A DNA stretch of 64,000 nucleotides from Tetrahymena thermophila SB210 (lineage: Eukaryota; Ciliophora; Oligohymenophorea; Hymenostomatida; Tetrahymenidae): NCBI RefSeq assembly GCF_000189635.1, contig NW_002476279.1, forward strand, positions 35,536-99,535, in the 5' to 3' direction. Position 1 is the first letter of the stretch; the number at the start of each line of letters is the position of its first letter. Below are positions 51,401 through 63,790 of the stretch, in pieces. The notes under the pieces were generated by a model. The model saw only the letters and a list, made by a program, of their open reading frames with translations, had not been told where the DNA came from and made no database searches. The position numbers and the translations under genes are program-made.

Positions 51401-52629
51401 GTTTGATCCTAAATAAGCAACTTCTTACAATGGAAGAGGGCTTGTACATGACAAGCTTGGTGATTACGAAAAAGCTATGCAAGATTTTACTCAAGCTATT
51501 CAATTGGAACCAACTAATCCCATATATATCCATAACAGGGGATGCTGTTTGAGAAGTGTTGATAAGCTAGTCGAATCTATTAAAGATTTTGAGCAAGCAC
51601 TTAAATTAGATCCTACAAATCCAATAATTTTATCTAATCTTGGGTAAACATTTAATATTTATAGTTTTTTGAACAATTAAAAACTTTAACTAAATAAATA
51701 AATGCTTAATTAATTAAAAATAGATTAGTATACCGTAAGATGGAGAGATACGACGAAGCCATTTTTTGTTATAACAAAGAGTTGGAATTCGGAGGAATAA
51801 ACATAAGAACGTTAAATAATAGAGGATATTCTTTTGCAAAATTAGGTAGATATAAAGAAGCCATCAATGATTATAATTAAGTTTTGTAGGTTTAAGGCAG
51901 CAACTAACATGCTCTTCATAATAGGGGTATTTGTTATGAGAGATTAGGATAGTTTTAAAATGTAATTTTATAAATTTACAAATATAATTTAAATTTTTAT
52001 ATTTTTAAAATAGGCTATAAATGATTTTTCTGCTGTAATCAAATCTAATCCTTCCAATGCAAATGCATACTTTAACAGAGGATGTTGTTATGATAAGTAT
52101 TACTAATTAGTTAAATATCAATAATTTAAATATTTAAAAAATAATAAATAGCCTAGGTAAAATGGAATTGGCAATATAAGACTACTCTAAAGCTTTAGAA
52201 ATCGACACCAAATAAAACATCCCTAATAATAATGGAGGAAATAAAAATCTGAATACCTAAGATGAGGTGAATGATCAAATATAAGACCTTACATTTTATG
52301 ATAATCACAATAATTATTTTGAAGAAAATAAAACTCTTCAGCACAATAACATGAATATAAATAATTACTCCTTTCAATAAAATAATAGTTAAGTTGGGGT
52401 GGATAATAATCAAATTAAAATGGATAATCACTAAAATATAGCTTAAAGAAATAACTAAGCAATTAAAAAAGATGAATTGCTAACTAAAACCAAATAATAA
52501 ACCACAAATTATCAACAATAATAAACAACACAGATTTAAAAAATTTAACAAAATAAGCAAGTTAATTAAGAAAACCTAATTTAAGCCAAACCCAGAATTT
52601 CAGCATAAGGAATCTAAACTCATTAATGA
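48461..52629 (+). CDS. large TPR-repeat protein with Gln/Asn-rich linkers
   Basis: Eight exons (48461-48781, 48987-49295, 49629-50786, 50857-51335, 51392-51643, 51724-51961, 52014-52096, 52152-52629) encode about 1105 residues. After a Gln-rich N-terminus (about 105 residues) come two to three tetratricopeptide repeats (ALYIRSSAFIKQQKFKEAIR, AYYLRGCAYEKQ, GDFHTAIETYKQALEID). A Gln/Asn/Ser-rich linker of about 300 residues follows, then nine or so further TPRs of the form AYYNRGITYDRKGQYDQAI. Introns often cut a repeat at the same place, as expected if repeats and introns were duplicated together. The tail is Gln/Asn-rich. TPR solenoids bind partner peptides; ciliates have hundreds of such genes, so no specific role can be given. 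Confidence 0.85.
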
Positions 52630-53823
52630 GCAATTAGATAAATAAATAAATCCAAATCTAAATAATTAATTATCATTTAAAAAATTTTCCTTATCTACTA
52701 TAAAATTTAATTAATTAATTAATTTACCAAAACCATATTTATTGAGTAATATTTAGAAATATTCATTACTTAAACGATTCAATTAATTATTTATTTAAGT
52801 TTTACAGTCATCCAGTACAAATCCAATCATATTTATATACTTTATGTCAGATTTACATTAGTTAAAATATATTTATATTAAATGATCTATCGAACAATTT
52901 ATTTTTACACTTAAAAAAAATATATAAATGTATTTTTTAGCTCAAAGATAATTTTACAATTAATTATTTTTATAATAATTATGTATTTTAATATACACTT
53001 TTACATTGTAATAAATAATTTTTTGTTATAAGTATCAAAAGACTATTTTATTCATAATAATAAAGAAATAAAGATAATTTTTTGGAAAATACTTTTTAAT
53101 TGTTTCTTTTTAATTCAACAAATAAATTTGTATTTTATATAATTTTGAAAATATCTGTTTAGCTAATATAAAGGTGAAAGAAAGATATAAGTAAGATACA
53201 AGGATATTTTGAAAATAATAATTAGGAATCAATTAAATTATTAATCATACATAAATTGAATTGATGAATTTGAATTTTGATAAAAATCATAATTTAGAAA
53301 TATTTTTTTTTAAATAATTGGTTATATTTGTTTGTTTCTTAAGAGTAAATAACAAGTTACTAAAATAAATTTTGATGGTATTTATTAAAAGCTTTTTATA
53401 AATGTTACTGAATAATAGATGAGTTATATCATCCATTTTAAATATTTATTTTTAAAATCTTAATTTTCAAAATTAAATATTTTGCTTTTTTAGAAAAAAA
53501 ATACTCAACATTTTTAATGAATGAATGAACTGAAATAAAATAAAATTAATTAGTAGCACTTTGTTTCAATAAAATTGATTAAAAGTTCTTACAAAATACA
53601 TGCAAAATAAAATTTAAAGCTATCGTTTGGGATTAAATTAAATATTGCGGTAATCATATTTATAATAACAAGATTCATTGAATTTTATGCTATGATATCT
53701 AATTATGTTGGCTAATTAGTTAGTCAATTAATTATTCATAATCAAATTTCAACATTTTTTTACCTTGTTCAGTCTTCATTTATCTTTTATTATAATATAT
53801 GGGTACCTTTAATCTTTAATAAA
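52630..53823. other. tail-to-tail intergenic region, no gene seen
   Basis: About 1.2 kb of AT-rich sequence between convergent stops. No coding-like run or clear repeat. Confidence 0.55.
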
Positions 53824-54246
53824 TCAAGCAGTTTTAGGCTTGCAAGTCTTAGTGCAAGAAGAACCCATAAGGTAGAAAAGACCTCCTAAGATACAAACGT
53901 TCTTGAGGACAGCAGTAAGAGCGAGTTCATTTTGATTGTCCTTAAGTAAAATAGGGAGATAGGTGATAGCAGTATTTAAAATAATACCTAAAGCGCTAAC
54001 TAAAGGAACAAAACAAGAGGGAGTAACTAAAATGAGGATACTGAATCCATAAAGACCAGCAAGAGCGAATCTAATATAATCATAGTATTAGCTGTATTAT
54101 GCAATAATGCTGAGTTAAGGGAGAGCCTTGCTAAAAGCATCCATATTAGTTTTGAAATTAGATTAGGCATCAATTCCTTAGATTAACAAGCTGCACTAAA
54201 GACATAAGGAGAGGACTAAAATAAATTTACCGAGACCTGAGAGCAT
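53824..54246 (-). CDS. small four-helix membrane protein, DoxX/SURF4-like
   Basis: An intronless gene of 140 residues. It begins with an apparent signal peptide or first helix (MLSGLGKFILVLSLCLQCS), then an amphipathic part, then hydrophobic segments around IRFALAGLYGFSILILV, LVSALGIILNTAITYLPILL and LKNVCILGGLFYLMGSS, and ends SSCTKTCKPKTA. The last segment (LKN-x4-GG-LFYLMG) resembles the closing helix of DoxX/SURF4-type proteins (LKNLALLGGLLLLA in memory), and the size and helix count agree. Codon use differs sharply from neighbours, with many CTC, GTC, ATC, TCC and GCT codons. In Tetrahymena that is typical of highly expressed genes. The gene call is firm; the family is tentative. Confidence 0.7.
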
Positions 54247-55028
54247 TTTTTATTGATTTCCTTTTTTTTTAGAGTTCTATTTAATACTTTTTATTTATTA
54301 AAAAATATCTTAAATCTAATTATTTTTTATGATTTAATCGAAAATTAAAGTATATTTGAGTAGAAGATTAAGACGTGTGCTTGAAGAAGAGTGCTTGACT
54401 AATAATTTATATGGGAATTTACAAACTAAATTCATTAATATTAAGAAAGGAAGAATTAAGCAGAGGGGAAATTTTTTTTTTTTGAGATTTCTATCAAAAA
54501 TTTTTCATCATAAAAATAAATAAATATCTTTCCTGTGAGAAATCGTCATCAAGGATTTGTACGACATATGCAAGTAAATTAAATATTTAATATTATTATT
54601 TTTCTAAGTTTCTATGATTTGATATTATTAAAATTAATATAACATACATACATACACACAACACACACAAATAAATAAATAAATTGACAAGCAAGCAAAA
54701 AATTAATGCTTACTTTGTACATTTATAATTTATGCATTTGCATTAAACATAAATTTTTAAATTATTAATTAAAAATCACTTTTATTATTTATTGCTGCAT
54801 TTTGGCGAAATAATATATTATATTTTTAGCACAAAAGAAGCAAAAAAATTTATATTTATGAAAATTTGGCATTTCTAATTAATTAGCTAATTTTAGAGGA
54901 ACTAACTAATTAACTAAAAAAGAAAATAATTAATTATTAATTTATATTTTTATTATTCCAAAATTTTATTTATCAGTACCATATTTTATATGCTACTCTT
55001 TTCTTTAAACATTTATCTCTATTACAAA
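54247..55028. other. intergenic with CATA/CA/AAAT microsatellite
   Basis: These 782 AT-rich bases lie upstream of the small membrane protein gene. At about 54641-54685 there is a compound simple repeat (CATA units, then CACA, then AAAT units). Two thymidine or adenosine homopolymer runs are also present. No gene. Confidence 0.6.
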
Positions 55029-57087
55029 TCAGTTTATAGGGATTTTATTTTATAAGGCAGCATTTATTATTCTTTCTTTTTCATCACTAGGTTGTTATAG
55101 ATTTTATAAATTCTCCTAGTGTAATTAATTGGTAGCTAGCAATAACTCATTGTTTCTTTAAATTAAGTCTCTGATAGATTATTACATATTATTATTGTAT
55201 ACAAAATTATTATCATTATTTAAAGATGAAGGAAATATCTCATCTAATTGCTCCTCTATTGTTCTAACAGCAAATACTTCATCTTATTATACATGATGCT
55301 CAAATTATGGTTCAACCTCAGATTAATCACTCCTGGATGATAATCTAGAATTTAAATAATAAAAATATAACATTATTTCTTTAAATACAAATTTTAAATT
55401 ACCTTTTAGATGCAAAAGACATATCTATATCTTATTCGTCTCTTCTCCTAAATTAAAGGATTCTTGCTATGGTTTTTTCTTTAGTTTGTGCATCTAGAAT
55501 AAATTCTTTAGATATATTTTGAATTCTTTAATTTTCAAGCTCTTTTTCTTTATTTATTTCATCTTTTACTTTCTAATAAATCTGCTCTATAAGGATCTAT
55601 TTGTATAATAATTCTTACATATTAATAAAATCTAGTATAAAATATATTTTTAATTTACTTCTATATATCCTACTCTCTCTTCACTTTAGGGCTAAACAAT
55701 GTCTTGAAGTATATTTATATTTTTCTTTTTATATAAAAATTAATATAAATTTATGTTATTCAGTTATGATTGCTTACAGAAATAAATAATATAGCCTTCT
55801 TTAAAAAATTTTATAATTCCCTGGTTGCTTTTTCTTCATCATCTTCTAACTAAGACTCATATTTATCTTCATTCTTTGAAGAAGATAGCTAAGATTTGTA
55901 TTAGCCACCTCCTGCAATCTCATTAAAAATTTAATTATCAAATGATACGGACGAATTGTATGAGTTTTCTAAATTTTAAAAGCAAATATTAAATTAATTT
56001 TATTATGAATTTTCTATTAATATAATGTGTACAATTGTTTTATGAGTCATCTATACCTTCAGCTTCTTTTTAAGATTTTTAAAAGGGGAATCTATTAAAA
56101 ATATTTTAATCTCTATTCTATGGTATATTAAGATCTCTTTCTTTTAGAATGTTACTAGAATAAAAAGGATTGTTATTTGCATGGATAGGAGATAGTTTTC
56201 CAAATAAATTGTTAGGAGGCATAGTCATACTCATATTAATAGAACTTTGATTATTTAATTCCAAGTTTCTGTTATGTAATTTTTTATTCCCTCTTGGTAG
56301 ACATTATGGGCATATATTCTCCTTATTTTCACAATTTTATTTATTCAAACATTTTTAGCACAAAGAAGGTTCCTTATTTAGTAGTTTTTATTCTTTTATT
56401 TATAAAATAATACATATTTAAAGCATATTTTTCATTTAGTAAAAAAATTAAATTTATTACATTGAATTGAGCGTACATTAGTTTTCTATTTTGCTTGCCT
56501 TATAAAAGAATCCATATCTTCAAATGTGGACAAAAAATTCTTCTTAAGTTCCTTTTGGAATCCTTCATAATTTTTAGTTGTTTTAACTAAGTTTTATTTT
56601 TATGTTTGAGCTCTATTTTCAAACTAGTCAACGCTATTAGTCCATCCTCTCTTAGCTTTATCATAGAACTCTTTTAATTATTTTAAATTCAATTAATGGT
56701 CTTCATCTTTTAATTATATTTCCTTTTATATGCCTTCGATTTATTTTTATTACTCTAATTTCAATTGATTAATAGAAATATTATGACTTTATTGTATAGT
56801 ATCCATTTTAATTTGTATTTCCTCTGCTTTATTATTTAGCTCGTCAAATATAACCTCGTATTCTTAAAATATTTTCCCAATCTAATTAGAAATCAATTTT
56901 ATATTTAATGAGAATGTTTTAAAAATCTTTTCTTCTAATTTAATTGACCCATCTTCAAGTTTTAAGTGCTGTTAAAATATTTTTTTATGACTTCTTAAAA
57001 ATAATTTATGATCAATTAATAAATTAATACTTTCATTCTACTAATATTATCTAAAACTTTGTCAAGCTGCCTTATTTTATCCTACAT
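55029..57087 (-). CDS. coiled-coil protein with a five-cysteine cluster
   Basis: Exons 57031-57087, 56477-56968, 56033-56372, 55778-55968, 55403-55596 and 55029-55344 encode about 529 residues. The N-terminal third is a long coiled coil (for example QLKLEQQKQIEGIQKEIQ). Next comes a compact cysteine cluster, CQKCLNKQNCENKENICPQC (C-x2-C-x5-C-x6-C-x2-C, 56301-56360), which probably binds zinc and resembles a B-box-like arrangement only loosely. The rest is Ser/Asn-rich and acidic, ending in another helical stretch. The start is uncertain: an upstream ATG at 57160 opens MNNSNQNQISLFEKN and then meets TGA in that frame, while the frame used here is open from 57155. The in-frame ATG at 57087 is the conservative choice. 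No family is named. Confidence 0.72.
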
Positions 57088-58747
57088 TTTTGAAGAATCA
57101 ATTCTTGTATTTTCAATTCTTTCAAAAAGCGAAATCTGATTTTAGTTTGAATTATTCATTTTTATATTGTTGTTAGTTTAATTATGCTTAATAGAGTATG
57201 AATTAATTCCAACGTTAATATATTTATTCAAAATCAAGTGTTTGTTAATATTTTAATAAGCAAGTGTTTTTTTGTTTATTAAAAAAAACAGTCCAAATAA
57301 TTTATTTATTTGTTTGTTTATTTATTTTTCTTGTTTGATTGCTTAATATTATTCGTTGTAATATTCAAATTTAATATTTCAAATCAATATTTGAGATATG
57401 ATCAATCAATCATTCAATTATCAAGTTTAAATTTAATTAAATTAAGATTTTTCATTATATTTTGAATATTGAGTAAATTTTAATAAAAAATAAAATTACG
57501 CTAAAAATAATCTTCAAATATTGTTTTCAAAATTTAATTAATTTTTTATGTCTGTTAAATAGTAGAATTTCTTTTAAAATAATAAAAATTTAAAAAATAT
57601 GAATTTGTAATAAATAAATTAAAAATATTGTTTAATTTGATTTCATACTAATTATTAAATTCTTACATGATGCTTTATATCCTTTAAATAATCTCAAAAT
57701 TTAGTTTTCCAAATATTCAATTTTTATGCTTGCTAAATTTCTAAAAAATGATAAAAATTTTTAAAAAAAATAAATTATATATCAATTTAAAAATATTATT
57801 TAATTTAAATAAATGCAAATTATTGATTTATTTCATGATTCTTTACAACCTTATAATCATCTTTAATTAGATTTTTTTAAATTGAATTAGTTTTTTATGT
57901 CTGTTAATAAGTAGAATTGCTTTTAAAATAATGTTAAAAAAATAAATTTTTATTAGTTAATTTTAAGAAGATAATATTTAATTTAATTAAATTTAAATTA
58001 TTAATTTCTCACATGATCCTTTCTTTTCATATCTATAGTTAAAAAAATATTTTAGCATAAAATAAGATTTAAAAAAAATAAAGTTTTAATGATTGTTATA
58101 TTTAATATTTATATCAAAAATAATTATTGATATTCATTAATAGACAAATACTAGAAGATTCTGGCTCATACTTTATTTATTAATGTGCGTATCTTCCGAA
58201 ATTTATTTATTTGAAATTTTTGAAGATGTAATCTACTAATATGAATACTTCTTAATTAAAAAAAAGTGTATGTTAAATGATCGGTATTCAAGTTTAATCT
58301 AGATTTAAGGTAGTATTAAAACATTTTAAATATTTTATTTACCCTATAAAAATTTTTTTGTTTAAGTTAATAGATATGTATATTTTTGAGGACAAATAAG
58401 TAGAAAAAAAATTGATATTACGCCAAGAATGTCTAAATAGTACAATTAATCATCAAGAATTTTGACTATTTGGAAATGTTAAGCTTTTTGAAGATTAAGG
58501 GTAGCATTTTAAAGTAGATAGATAGATAGATAAATAGATATGAAAATAATTATAATATTTAGCACACTTTTTAATAAAACCAAGTAATCTTATTTATTTA
58601 TTAACTGCATGATCTATCTTTATGCTTATAAATTAAGTGATTGAAGGAATTGGTAATCATTAATTAATTGAAAAATAAAAATATTAAACTAATTAAATTA
58701 TTTGTTAAATATCGCTCACTACCTAACATAAATAATATAGCAATAAA
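57088..58747. other. divergent intergenic region with diverged repeats
   Basis: About 1.66 kb between divergent genes (57087 minus, 58748 plus). It contains the three-copy diverged repeat at 57541-58020 and an AGAT microsatellite at about 58515-58540. It must hold the promoter of the threonine dehydratase gene. No gene seen. Confidence 0.6.
57541..58020. repeat. three diverged tandem copies of a ~175-bp unit
   Basis: Copies start near 57541, 57721 and 57890 with (T)TTTTATG followed by TCTGTTAA or TTGCTAAA, GTAGAATT(T/G)CTTTTAAAAT in two of them, then an AAATAAATT-rich middle. Each closes with an (A/T)CATGAT(G/T/C)CTTT-type block. The copies are clearly related but have many substitutions. 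They have no coding capacity. Confidence 0.65.
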
Positions 58748-60382
58748 ATGGATAAGACTCTAAACGGATAAACTCTTGAAGAAAGCAACCATAGCAATCC
58801 TGAAGAAATCCATTAGAAATAGAATGGAGTTGAAAAATAGTAAACAGGACCAAAAATTACTTAAGTTTAGAATAAGCACACTCAAGGAGATTAAGAGTAC
58901 ATTTACAAAAGAGAGAAACCAGATAGAGAATTAAAAACTGATTTAAGTAAACTTTGCCCTATTAACAAAATATATAAAGCTTACAAGGATATACGTAGCA
59001 CAGTGAGAAGAACTCCTCTCACTTAATCTCTTTATCTCAGTGAAAAGTATGGTGCAAATGTTTTCCTCAAGAGAGAAGACTTACAAATCGTAAGATCTTT
59101 TAAATTGCGCGGAGCATTAAATAAATTTGTTAATCTCACTACAGAAGAAAAAGCTAAAGGTGTAGTCTGTGCTAGTGCTGGCAATCATGCTTAAGGTGTT
59201 GCCTATTGCTGCAATTACATGAAAACCAAAGGAACCATTTTTATGCCTGTAAATGCACCAAGTATCAAATTAAGAAGTGTTAAAAGCTGGGGAGGACCTT
59301 ATATTGAAGTTAAACTCATTGGTAACACATTTGATGAATGTTTTAGAGCTGCTAAGAAATACTGTGAAGAAACATCATCTACTTTTGTACATGCTTACGA
59401 TGATGATAAAGTTATTGAAGGATAAGCTACTATAGCTGTTGAAATACTCGAAGACTTTTAGGGCACTATCGACTATATCTTCATATGCATTGGTGGAGGC
59501 GGTTTGTGCGCAGGAGTAGGAAGCTACTTTAAGCATATGTCTCCTGATACTGTAATAGTAGGATGTGAACCAGAGGTATTTTTAAAAATATAATATTTAT
59601 AAATTAGTTAAACAAATATTTTTATAAAAGGGATGTCCTTCAATGAAGCTAGCTGTCTAAAATAATAATCCTGAACCTCTTAAATCTATTAATCCTTTTG
59701 TAGATGGTGCTGCAGTAGGTATTCCAGGTAAGAGAACACACGAAATTATTAGTAACTTGATGCCAGGAGTTTTGCTTATCCCAGAAGGTGTTGTCTGCTC
59801 TGCTTTGCTTGATATCTATAATGCAGAGTCTATCGTTGTTGAACCTGCTGGAGCTCTTGCTATTGCTGGGGTAACTAAATATAAATATCATAAATATTAA
59901 AATTTTTAAAAGCAGAAATAAAGTTTTTTTAAAAAAATATATTTTAAGGATTTAAATGCAAAAGCTTTTCATAAATTTGTTAATAATATTTTAATAATCA
60001 AAAGCTTAACTACTATAAGGAAGAATTAAAAGGAAAGAATGTAGTATGCATTATTAGTGGTTCAAATAATGATTTAACTAGAATGACTGATATTAAGATT
60101 CTATCTAGAGTAGAAGAGGGTTACTAATATTATATGCTTGTTGATTTCTATTAGAAACCTGGTGCTCTTAAAGAGTTTATAATTTAATGTCTCTCTTCAG
60201 AAGATGAAGTATTAAATATCGAATACACTAAAAAGTCAAATCGTGAAAAGGGTCCTGCAATAGTTGGTATTGAATGTCCTAAACCATCAAACTTTGAAAA
60301 AATTAAACAAAAAATGTAAGAAAAAAGCATTTCTTATAAAATATTAAAGCCAGGTGACTAGCTATTTAACTTATTACTTTGA
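58748..60382 (+). CDS. ilvA: threonine dehydratase (threonine ammonia-lyase)
   Basis: Three exons (58748-59575, 59631-59870, 60005-60382) encode 481 residues. The PLP-dependent enzyme deaminates L-threonine to 2-oxobutanoate, the first step of isoleucine synthesis or of threonine breakdown. After an N-terminal Gln/Lys-rich extension of about 75 residues come [20 protein letters not shown], the PLP-lysine motif [23 protein letters not shown], the phosphate-binding glycine loop [13 protein letters not shown] and [11 protein letters not shown]. The last 125 residues ([29 protein letters not shown]) look like a single ACT-type regulatory domain, suggesting feedback control. The catalytic Lys and glycine loop are present. 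Codon use is moderately biased to expressed-gene codons. Serine dehydratase activity cannot be excluded. Confidence 0.93.
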
Positions 60383-61067
60383 CCTAATTTTATTTCATAA
60401 AGTTAGCAAAACATATTCACATTACATTTTAAGTATATTTTATAAAACTATTAGCTTTAAATAAAATTTAACCAAAATAGCTTAAAAAAAGCAGTGAGTG
60501 ATTGTTTCTGTTTTATTCAAATTTCAATTAAAATGATATTAACTATTTTTACTTCTTTTTTTTAATTTTTTATCAAATAAAATAATTTTATAAAAATAAA
60601 GTAAATTAAATTAATTAAAATAAACATTTGACAAGTAAATAAATAATAATCTATTTAAATTTTGATAAAAAATAAATGTTTTTGTATGAAACTCTTGAAT
60701 TAGTTAATAAAACACTAAAAATAAAATGAAAAATAAGAAGAAAAATAAAATAAAAAATAAAGAGAAATATTTTTTGTTTAATGAAATTATAAATTATATT
60801 ACTGCAAAACAACAAAAAATATTTGTTATAATTTCTATTGGACCGATTAATAAATTTTTGATAATTCAATAAATAATAATTTTCTAGCTATTTCATATTT
60901 GAAAACAATTTAAAGGATTGAAATATAAATTTATTATTTAAGAATTCTTAAGCTTTTTTGGAAATTAATTTATGAATTAACTAATTATTCTAAATATTAG
61001 AAGGATATCAGATACTTTTTCTATTTTTATATAATTTATATATAGGGTCATCATATTTATTTTAATC
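60383..61067. other. tail-to-tail intergenic region, no gene seen
   Basis: About 0.7 kb of AT-rich sequence between convergent stops. Short open frames here are lysine/phenylalanine/isoleucine runs without coding character. Confidence 0.55.
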
Positions 61068-62189
61068 TCATTTTTAATTGAAACATTAGAAAATTGATTT
61101 TTACTCAACTAACTTTACCCCGAGTTTTCTCTTAAACATTTTGCCAATTTAATCTCTAGAAAGCTATAAAAATTTTGAAAAAGCTGATTGGCTCCTAAAA
61201 AGTTTAGATAATTCAAAAAGATCGAGAATCTCCTACTTTGAAAGATTTGATGTGACTCCTTTAATTTTTAAGTTATTTCTAAAATCTGCTGTGTAAAAAT
61301 AGTTAGGAATTTTCATTTTTGATATTTATTCTAACTATCTCCAACTTTCATAAACTTTTCCCCAATCAATTTATTTATTTTTTTACAAGTAATCTATGCA
61401 TTGAGCTATCGAATCATTTGAAAATTTTTTATTATCTTTTTACTTTCTCAACTTGCTCTAATCCATGTCAAAAACATTAGCATCATACAAATTTTTTATA
61501 CTATAGTGTTAAATTTTTTCATCAAGAATTTTTTCTGGGACTTTGTAAGGTTGTTTCTTAACAATCTTACGATTGAATAAATTAAGATGAGAATACTATT
61601 CATTTTCATTTAAATTTAAATTAGGTTTTTGAGTATCTTAAGGTAATTTACTCCCACTTTCAAATAAGTAATCATCATCGAACTCTTGCACTTATTCATC
61701 TTAATTTTTTTGATCAGTTTGCTCCTTTTAAATTGAATCATTATTACTTTTCTTTTTAGAAGAGGAGAAAGAAGAATAAAATATTTTATTATCATCAAAT
61801 TGATTTTCTTCAATTTTAATATCATTTTAATTTTATTTTTAATCTCTCTCCAAGTAATACTCTATATGGACATTCGGACTCTTTTAGTTGTAACTCTTTT
61901 AGCTATCATTCAATTCTGATTCTAATAGTTGATTTAAATTAAAAGTAAATATATCTTTTAATCCCATAATTTGATTCATCATGCATTCCAAATAACTCAG
62001 CTTTTGCTAGAATTCTAATAGTATATTCTGCATTTAATCTTTTGAAAGCTATGCTGTCTTGAGGTCTCTATTTATTTATATAATCTTATAGCTACTTTTT
62101 ACTTACTCAACTTACTATTGCATATCATCAGCAATTCTTTTAACTTCAAAGCAGTTTTATTCTAACTTTATCAAAGCAATACTTAGCAT
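61068..62189 (-). CDS. unrecognised coiled-coil protein
   Basis: An intronless gene of 373 residues, ATG 62187-62189 to TGA 61068-61070. The first 90 residues form a helical, coiled-coil-like region (MLSIALIKLEQNCFEVKRIA onward). The middle is polar and acidic, with FDDNKIFYSSFSSSKKKS and VQEFDDDYLF. The last 130 residues look folded, with IDWGKVYESWRQL, NYFYTADFRNNLKIKG and QIGKMFKRKLGVKL. The WGKVYESW-type pattern loosely recalls a Myb/SANT helix, but that is not enough to call. It lies 0.3 kb downstream of the HP1-like gene on the same strand. The product is not recognised. Confidence 0.72.
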
Positions 62190-62498
62190 TTTGTTTTTTT
62201 ATTAATTTTTTTATTTTACCTAATTAATTAAAATCTTAATATTTATAAAAAATAAAAAGAGATTATTTTATTTAAAATTATTTTTAATCTGACCAACAGA
62301 AATTTCTAATTAATTAAATAAATTCTAAAAAAATAAATTTCAACAAAAAGGTAAAAATTATCATTCAAATATTAATTATATAAATAAATACTAATAAGTA
62401 ATAAATGCATCATTTATTTTTCACAAGGTATATATAATTAATTTATTAACTGTTTAAATTTTATAGGTATTTGTAAAAGAGTATTTTTTATAATATAT
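62190..62498. other. short intergenic region
   Basis: These 309 AT-rich bases lie between the start of the unknown coiled-coil gene and the TGA of the HP1-like gene. Presumably a 3' UTR plus a promoter; no other feature. Confidence 0.55.
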
Positions 62499-63208
62499 TC
62501 AGCTTTGACTGCTAGGTTCAAATTTTTACAAAAGGTACGTGATAATTAACTTAGGTTCTAAGTATTCAAGAGATTCATCAATGTTCTTGCACATATTAAT
62601 GACATTTCCTAGCTACTATTACTAGAAATCTATCATCCAAACACCAGAATTATTTTTAAAGAATTTTTTGATAACATACTTTGCTCTTCCTTTTGATAAG
62701 AATCTAGTGTACTTTTGTGATTCTTCAGCATCGTTTTGCTTTTTCTGTCTTTCATCAGATACTTCACTAACCTCGTTATGCTGTTTCTTGTTTGACCTTC
62801 TGGTACTTACAGAATTTTCATCGTTTTTTCTTTTATTTGTTTTTTTTTTAGGAGCTTTCTTAATAGGCTAGTAATCTTCTTCCTAAGAATTACTACTACT
62901 ATCAGATTAATTACCTTACTCATCTTCATTTTAGTTAAGGGAATGTTTGTTTCTAATTACATAAAAAATTTTACTAAAATAAATTAAAGAAAAAAATTTT
63001 ACTTCTTCTTAAAGTCATTCAGAATTTCTTTGGAGTTCTCAAGATTCCATTCAGGTTCCCAAGTATTTAAATGATCTGCATAGCCTTTCCATTTCACAAG
63101 ATAAAGATTTGTTCTGAGTTAATCATCATACTTAGTCTTGATAATTTTTTCAACTTCATATTCTTATTAAAGCGACATTCCGAAAGGAATTCCTCCTCTT
63201 CTAGGCAT
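62499..63208 (-). CDS. HP1-like chromodomain protein
   Basis: Two exons (63003-63208, 62499-62952; intron 62953-63002) encode 219 residues. A chromodomain occupies about residues 17-68: [35 protein letters not shown] and [12 protein letters not shown]. It has the aromatic residues expected for a methyl-lysine cage (Tyr, Trp, Trp). A basic, serine-rich hinge follows ([21 protein letters not shown]). The last 65 residues ([20 protein letters not shown], then [16 protein letters not shown]) fit the length and pattern of a chromoshadow domain, which mediates HP1 dimerisation. The overall plan, chromodomain, hinge, shadow domain, is that of HP1, which binds H3 methylated at K9 or K27. It could correspond to one of the Tetrahymena HP1-like proteins; I cannot say which. 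Confidence 0.85.
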
Positions 63209-63790
63209 TTTTGAGTTATTTTTCAACAAAACTTAAATTTAAATTTATTTTATATTTTAATTAATTTTAACAATTTTATAAAATTTTTCATCAAATTTTA
63301 AACTAAAATTCTGATAAAATACATAATTTATTAGTAAGATCATAAGGTGATATATATACTTGGTAGTAATAAAATAATTATTTCATTTGATTCTTATCTC
63401 TCCCAATTAATTAGTATCACACTAATAATTTTGAATAAAATACAATTAAATAAAATCATTGCCTACTATTGTTTTCTTCTTAAAAGAGAGTTTACAGCCA
63501 GCCTATCTTCATAAATTTTATTACAGCCTATATTTAGAAATTGTAACGTTTTTTTAAAGACTTAAATTTCTTCTATTTAATATAAAATAAACAAGTGTTA
63601 AGCTATTCTTTCCTCTTATATAGTTATATTTTTTACCAAGCTGAAAAAATGTTAAATATTTAAAATAGATAACTTAATATATTTAAATTTAAATATTTTA
63701 ATGTTTTTATATTAAAATAAGACTTAAGCAAATCATTTTTTTTTTAATAAACTATTTTGTTATTTCAAGTTAAAAAAAATATTCATAATT
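63209..63790. other. subtelomeric non-coding region
   Basis: These 582 AT-rich bases lie between the HP1-like start and the telomere. They include the promoter of that gene. No subtelomeric satellite or conserved element is obvious. Confidence 0.6.

Noticed and set aside
55601-55789. Plus-strand open frame rich in Tyr/Leu/Ile
   Set aside because: Antisense to introns and exons of the coiled-coil gene; composition is that of AT-rich noncoding DNA.
56301-56360. CCHC knuckle in the coiled-coil gene, like those in the channels
   Set aside because: The spacing is C-x2-C-x5-C-x6-C-x2-C with no His at the right place, so it is a different Cys cluster.
60651-60869. Minus-strand hydrophobic open frame
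   Set aside because: Phe/Ile/Leu runs from A/T homopolymers in an intergenic gap; no start context, no continuation, no family.
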